Part shown: in pieces, positions 58,614-64,000 of the stretch
How the letters are laid out: every line of letters begins with the position of its first letter
How positions within the stretch are numbered: position 1 is the stretch's first letter
Source: Mesostigma viride
Taxonomy: Eukaryota > Streptophyta > Mesostigmatophyceae > Mesostigmatales > Mesostigmataceae
NCBI GenBank assembly: GCA_009746045.1
Contig: RPFO01000644.1
Span: 1,095,680 to 1,159,679, forward strand
Length of the DNA: 64,000 bases
Direction: 5' to 3'
The notes under the pieces: generated by a model
The model's input: the letters and a program-made list of their open reading frames with translations, nothing else
Databases searched by the model: none
Told to the model about the DNA's origin: nothing
Translations under genes and position numbers: made by a program

Positions 58614-59064
58614 CTGCCGGCCAACACCATTCATCAGCCGGACCATGATGGCACACGCACACGCACGGACAGGGAACGTCAGTGTGCAGTGTCCAGGACG
58701 AAGCACACCACGCACAACCGCAGAGAAACGAATGGGTCAATGCGAGCCATCAAATGGCAGGGTTGTTGAATACAGTAGTAGTACATATGCTGGATGTGCA
58801 CAGGATGTGCGTCAACTTTGTGTCGACGCATAAAAAGTAATATGTAGCTTAACGCTGTTCAAGTTCCACCGCCCAGCTGTCCTGGTCCACTCACACTACG
58901 TACCACAGGACGGTGACAGCCGTCAGATTAGTAGGAAAATGTTGCATACACTACAAGGTAGGCCACACGCCGGTCGCCCGGTCAGATGAGTCCAGAGCAA
59001 TTGTTGAACAGTCAGGTGTCCATACATAATGAATAAGAATGCCAGTTTCCAAGGTAAGCCTTTC

Positions 59065-59098
<34 letters not shown>

Positions 59099-59268
59099 AT
59101 CTCTGGTGCAGTTGAGGGATGATGTGAGCAAACGGGCAAGGCAGGGCTTCGCTTGGCTGCATATGTGGTTCTTAACCAGGTATTCAATGCCAACGACATG
59201 GGCTGGTTTGGCCGGTGGGGCATTGGAGCAAGCACAGGTTAACAAGAACACGATGACGGGTTGCTCAC

Positions 59269-59340
59269 AATTCTCCCAGTGACGTCAAAGACCCCAGCTC
59301 AGGTGGGATGGGGCCGAACAGATTGTTGGTAGACAGCCCC
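59269..59340 (-). CDS. LRR exon, 72 nt, cluster B
   Basis: Encodes GLSTNNLFGPIPPELGSLTS then LGEL, phase 2-2, acceptor GCCGGCAG, donor GTGAGC. It may belong to a second LRR gene 5' of the main one, or to its far 5' part. Confidence 0.75.
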
Positions 59341-59360
59341 CTGCCGGCCAACACCATTCA

Positions 59361-61000
59361 TAAGCCGGGCCATGATGGCACACGCACACGCACGGACAGG
59401 GAAAGTCAGTGTGCAGTGTCCAGGACGCAGCACACCAATGCACAACAAGAGAGAAACGGATGGATCAATGGCGAGCCATAAAATGGCAGCGTTGTTGAAT
59501 ACAGTAATAGCAGTATGCTGGCCCACTGCCCAGCTGTGCCCACTCACACTACAGGGGTCACCCGCAGTATCGCAACAAGAATCGCAACTTCGCAACTTTC
59601 CAGGAGGACCAAGAAACACTTTTGTTGCGATTCTTGCGGGGACCGATTTTTCGGGAAAGTTGCGAATCGGCAAACGCATGGTATCGCAACTAAAGATACA
59701 TCCCGACGTGAAGTATGTCACTCCTTGGCTGACCGGCGCGAAGAATCAACCGAACTGAAATGAGCGGCGTGTCCAGAGTTCAGCAAGGGCATTGTATGTA
59801 TATACCGTAGTAGACTGTGAGGGGCACGTTGTGTAATTATATGCGTTTCACCGCCTCACAGGCGGATGATCATGTTTTGCTATGTTTTGCGTGCACAAGT
59901 GCCTGAGACACGGACATTCATAGCTCATACTAAACTGATTGCATGGTGCAGGAGCATGGATGCATTCCAAAATTTGTAGGCATGATTGGTACGCTATAAA
60001 AATGCTATAGCCGCAGTCGCGCAACATCTAATGAGGCGCACATTATCTCAGGCTGGTTTTTACTGAGTCTACGCGCGTTTACAGTGTTTCTGCTAAGGGG
60101 TTTTGTCATTCGTCAAATGGTTGACTATTTGCCTCAGCACTTCGTCAAATGGTTGACTATTTGCCTCAGCAATTCGTCAAACTGGTTGACTAATTGCCTT
60201 GGCAATTCGTCAAACCTTTGGGGGGGGGGGGGGGGAGCTTTATTTCTTAAGGGGACGTGGCGCGCCGAATATTTTTCGCGCCAAAAAGTTTGCGGTACAT
60301 ACCGTCCGTACGGTGTATAATATGTGCCCGGACCGCTCAACCCTCGCGGAGGTGGCCATGGCGGCATGCCTTTAGGCAATATTAATCGATATGGCATGTG
60401 AAAAGCTAGAAAAAGTGCATGAATTTTGCAGAAGACTAGTTGATGGCCTCATTTCATGGCGGAAAGGTTACGGTTTGCGATATCGCTCATTTCTCGAACG
60501 GCTACGGGCGCGGGGGTCCAGGATATAATTTCTCTTGCAGATAATGAAATTTAATGCATGTTTACGGCAGCGATTGTGAGGCAACGTAGGCTCTAAAGAG
60601 CGATCATGAAGCTAACGTAATGGCGTTGTCGAGTTTGTGCCGAAGCTTCCCAGTTTCTTTTACATTTCCGGCATTCAAGGTACGAACCTACGCAAGCTTG
60701 CGCATGTCGCCTTCGACATATTCACGGAAGGCGCACCTGCCTTGTTCGCCTGGACAATGGATGATGTCTTTATTGTTCGCGCTTGCGTGCCAGTTTATGC
60801 ATCAAACCTTTCCACGCAGGCATGTGCATTAACGTCCGCCTTTCGCCTTTTTTTCGGGCAGTTTTCCTGCAGGAAGCGCTCCATTTCTTTCGGTTGCCTC
60901 GTCATGGATCCCTAGGAATTTCGTACGATTTCGTGTATTCTGATCAGGCACTCCGCAAAGGTGAAAACCATTTGCATTCAGTGCCGGGCCGCGGAAAACG
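59361..61000. other. No gene recognised; short inverted and tandem repeats
   Basis: 59575-59690 holds inverted CGCAACAAGAATCGCAAC and GTTGCGATTCTTGC. 60100-60215 holds a 33 bp tandem, CGTCAAATGGTTGACTATTT, about 3.5 units, followed by 16 G at 60220-60235. A 92-codon plus-strand frame at 60637-60915 has no family resemblance. Confidence 0.4.
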
Positions 61001-61014
61001 CGGAAAAACGCGAT

Positions 61015-61105
61015 CTGCAAATGAATCCGACCGGAATCGAACTGGGGACCTCTCGCACCAATTTTGCTGACTATAGGACGGACGTCTCCGGTTACCATGG
61101 CATCG
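61015..61105 (-). other. tRNA-derived-like sequence (B-box)
   Basis: The minus strand carries AGTTCGATTCCGG, a close match to the internal B-box of RNA polymerase III promoters. The T-stem has mismatches and no full cloverleaf could be drawn, so it is a degenerate tRNA or SINE-like fragment rather than a tRNA gene. Confidence 0.35.
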
Positions 61106-61199
61106 CCAACTTACACCTACAGTCATCCGCAAAAGTTCTCCTGTCCGGGGAGTGGTGCAAGCCTTTCGGATTTGGTACTAGATAAATCACTCGAGATCT

Positions 61200-61300
61200 G
61201 TGTGTAGGAGTACTACACACGTGTCTGCACGCGAGACTTGTTCAGTCTCGCACCGTGAGACGGGCTGAACACGGCTGAACCCTTCTTTTTAGTAGAAGGG
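61200..61300. other. Three successive perfect hairpins
   Basis: GTGTGTAG/CTACACAC (loop GAGTA, 61200-61220), GCGAGACT/AGTCTCGC (loop TGTTC, 61231-61251) and CCCTTCT/AGAAGGG (loop of 7, 61280-61300). No neighbouring gene explains them. Confidence 0.6.
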
Positions 61301-63418
61301 GGCGTAGCCGGTACTATCGAAATCGTGTAGTTTGTGGCTGGCATGCTTAAGGCGCCGAGGTTGAGTTGTTGGTAATGTGTTGGCATTTGTTTTCCATAAT
61401 CCTTTGGACATGAGCTTACTCAGACGCTTTGTTTTGTGCCGGATCTGACACGCCTGTTTTAGAAACGACACCCGGCATGTGCCTAGAGGCTAACAAGCTG
61501 GCATCAGCTTCTTAGCAAATTACGATATTGGAAAGGAACGTGAGAGTGGTTCTTTTGCTGGCCACACTGCATGAGTGGCATTGCATTAGATAGGTGTTTC
61601 CATTGCTTTCCTTGAGCTATAACCATAGAGACTTCCCTGCTATGTGTGCAGCAAGGCAGGCTGGACAGGATGTGAATGCTTGGCAGACAGCAGTATGACT
61701 TGCTGCCAAGTTCGCAGGCCGCAGTTGCCTCTATGTATTGCTTGGGCAGTCTTTCTAAGGCTTTTACACGTATGCTTGCTGAGTTCTTGGCATAAATTTA
61801 CATGGTAACCTTGGGCAGAGCATAGTGTTGTATGCTCTCTTGGTGCATGTATCCTAGCGATGGTGTTGCTATGCCCACGCTGGCAAGGCTGGCCATGCTG
61901 AGGGCAGGGGAGGGCAGATGCGGTGCCTAGCCTTTTCTTATGTTGTGTGATCGAGTTGGGCATGTTTTGGGGCTTCTTGGATGGAAAGCATCATGTCTAG
62001 GTGGCCTTATACACAGAAAAACCTCACGCAAGTTCAGGTTTTAGCATGCAAAACCTTATAACTTGAGCTAGACTTGTCGGAATGACCTGGGACTTGGACC
62101 ACAGCTGTACCCTGTTAGCCGGATTTTCGCTACATTTTGTTGCCTTATCTGAAGTGTTTATGACATGTTTAGTCCCAATGTCCGGTAAAAAAAGGGTTGT
62201 TTTGCTGGGAAATTAATAACTGTTCGAGGTTTTGCCATTTGCATGATGTAAATAGCTCGGTAAGCTAAAAACTTAGGGAACTATAGACGCTACATTTATT
62301 TTTGCCAACAAATGCGTGCATTGGCTGGGGCATACCCAGCCCTTATTAGCGTCTTTTTCTATTTATAGCACACTAATGGCCAGCGTATTGATGGGGGTAG
62401 TACCCCCAACAAGTGCATCCATGGACAACTCACCAGAGATGTTATTTAGTGCCCCCAATCATAATTTAGCATTGTGCAACTGAATTACAAGTGATGTTAG
62501 CACATGCCAAATTTTAAGGGTTTTGGGTTGCCACCTCCCCTTAATAATAAACTGAATCATCTGCTTGGGGTTTGTCAAATATCTAGCGATGTTTCTCTAC
62601 TTTTGTCACGCATTATGTTATCACGCATTATATGCGGGGAAAATTGACGCCGTCAGCTAGGTGTTTATTTACACGACTTGTTGTTGGGTTTGCATCCCTA
62701 TTAATTGCACCCACAGGTCGTTGACTAGTTTAATATCATATACAATGTTTGAGTGTACTAAAATCCGATGATGTTGCTCGGAATACAGCAAGCGTTACCT
62801 GTCAGCACCGTTACAGGTGCCGTAATTTACATCGGCTCTCTCCGGATCAGATCAGGTCCGCAGTTTGTGGTGCCGCCCTGGAGGCGATAGGACTTTGAGC
62901 CTATCAGACCACACACACAATGTACCATGATGTGGACAATAGATTACAGGCTGCAAAGTCGTTATTATCTAGTGTTCTTTCCGTGGTTGTAGAGACGCTA
63001 AGCTGCAGTGCCGTCAGATGTAAATCAACGGTGCATAATGCATTAGCCGCCACTACTTTGTGTGCCTAGAGTTGTTTGCTTGCCTAGCCGTGTGTGGCCC
63101 CGACCCAGTGTTGGTCGTGTGACCCTGCCCAGTGTTGGCATTGTCATTTGCCCTGGCCCAGTGTTGGCTATGGTAGACTGCGCCCAGTGTTGGCCGCACC
63201 GTGTTTTCCACTCTCAGTAAACGTATTTTAATACAAGAAGTCTTTTCCATACACCTGTGCAATATCTGGGTCATAACAGGCAAAAGATCTTTCCTCCGAG
63301 CCCCGGTTTCTGACAGGGTTAAGGTCGCTCACACACGCATCACGCATGTAATGCATGTGGATAAAACACAATTTTAAAAGATGGTTGACTGGTTGTTGAC
63401 GACAACATAAAACAACAA
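61301..63418. other. No gene recognised
   Basis: AT-leaning sequence with short frames only. A degenerate tandem around GCCCAGTGTTGGC occurs four times at about 63105-63205. Confidence 0.4.
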
Positions 63419-63799
63419 TTAGTATCGTTCACAGCTACATAGTCCAGTCGCCCAGTCCGTGACCTGTTGGGCCCATTCGTACTTCCCGTGGTCCCACCAC
63501 TTCTCGCGGGCGGGCCGCTCCTTGCTATACTGCTTGGCATACTCCCGTCTCTGCCTTTTCGTCTTGGGAGCTGGCTTTCTCTTGCCCTTCTTCTTCCTTG
63601 GCTCAGAGCTGCCGCCAGCATCGCCATCATCGGCCTTGCGCCTTGCTGTCTTGGCCCCCTCCTCGCCAGATTCCTCCTCACCAGATTCCTCCTCGCCAGA
63701 AATTGAGTCGCTGTCAGATGGACCACTCTCGATCGCTAGGTGATGTTTCCTGGCCGCTATATTCCTCTTCCTGCGCATTAGACCCATTCTCTTCGTCAA
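63419..63799 (-). CDS. Hypothetical charged protein segment
   Basis: Encodes Ser/Glu repeats (SGEEESGEEESGEEG), a Lys/Arg-rich block (RKKKGKRKPAPKTKRQRR) and a C-terminus with WWDHGKYEWAQQ before the stop. The composition suggests a nuclear or nucleic-acid-associated protein, but no domain is recognised. The sequence upstream is open and acidic in another frame (63735-63930), so either an intron or a frame-disrupting change lies near 63720-63740. The Met at 63799 may therefore not be the true start. Confidence 0.35.
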   Translation of the reverse strand: MTKRMGLMRRKRNIAARKHHLAIESGPSDSDSISGEEESGEEESGEEGAKTARRKADDGDAGGSSEPRKKKGKRKPAPKTKRQRREYAKQYSKERPAREKWWDHGKYEWAQQVTDWATGLCSCERY

Positions 63800-64000
63800 G
63801 CTCTACTCTCTTGCGTTTGTCGCGGCCCTGCCTGCCCTCCTTTCCATCTAAACTACGACCTAGGTCCACGATATTTTCCGTTTTTTCCGGAACAGCTTCT
63901 CCAGGCTGCTTTTTAAACAGAGCATCTTAAGGTACTAGTCTTGAAACCTGCCAAACCGTTTTTCTTTGACATTCTCTACCTCAACACTACCTATACATCG

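Larger units (their letters stand above)
57260..59360. repeat. Tandem LRR-exon units of cluster B
   Basis: Units with LRR exons at 57796, 58542 and 59269 repeat at 746 and 727 bp, and resemble 34378-35500 in cluster A. Shared intron phrases include AAAGCACCGGTACAACTGCA and CCTCCACAGTCTCTTTAGTA. Confidence 0.8.

Noticed and set aside
60134-60397. Pro-rich minus-strand ORF
   Set aside because: Its Pro run comes from a 16 bp G homopolymer and the flanks are a 33 bp tandem repeat.

Overview
The window looks like nuclear DNA of a green alga. This is inferred from a root-cap/LEA-type domain, plant-type leucine-rich repeats (LRRs), GTGCGT and GTAAG splice donors and an RRRRLLQ run. Species and clade cannot be read from it. 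No bacterial-style operons, CRISPR arrays, rRNA genes or intact tRNA genes were seen. Most of the DNA is mobile elements, very long simple repeats and recent duplications around one large interrupted gene on the minus strand.

Layout. 1-1055: end of a TTAA-flanked piggyBac-like element. 1056 to about 7000, minus: a decayed Copia-like element (zinc knuckle, integrase, then a retropepsin-like domain), split by a 3.2 kb foldback composite at 2217-5447. 8180-11087, plus: a second Copia-like element with the same unusual order, integrase, protease-like, RT, RNase H. 12804-18137, minus: an almost complete tyrosine-recombinase (YR) retrotransposon with split direct repeats, sitting inside a (CATC)n microsatellite. 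18132-18939: giant (CATC)n array. 19330-19624: partial piggyBac-like copy. 20746-21470: three-unit tandem array carrying a covarying RNA fold that also occurs in the 3' region of the YR element.

21578 to at least 46334, minus: a large gene assembled from phase-compatible exon modules. In transcript order these are a Cys-rich 1-1 exon, an LRR N-terminal-cap exon, ten single-LRR exons (2-2), three more Cys-rich 1-1 exons and two exons forming a root-cap-like C-terminus. Three further LRR exons lie upstream at 57.8-59.3 kb. The LRR exons sit in tandemly duplicated units of about 0.57-0.75 kb. The introns hold microsatellites, a duplicated 2.8/5.5 kb segment (28.9-31.6 and 47.5-53.0 kb) and several short inverted-repeat elements, two of them with an empty site visible in the duplicate. 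54.4-54.9 kb: C-terminal remnant of a non-LTR retroelement with a PD-D endonuclease motif. 55482-57198: complete piggyBac-like nonautonomous element. 57.3-59.4 kb: duplicated LRR units. 59.4-64 kb: mostly unassigned sequence and a charged hypothetical ORF.

The observations most worth following are the RNA three-way junction supported by five compensatory base-pair changes, the YR element whose recombination core matches the microsatellite it sits in, its 2A-like motif between RNase H and recombinase, the displaced protease of the Copia-like family, and the expanding one-exon-one-LRR array.
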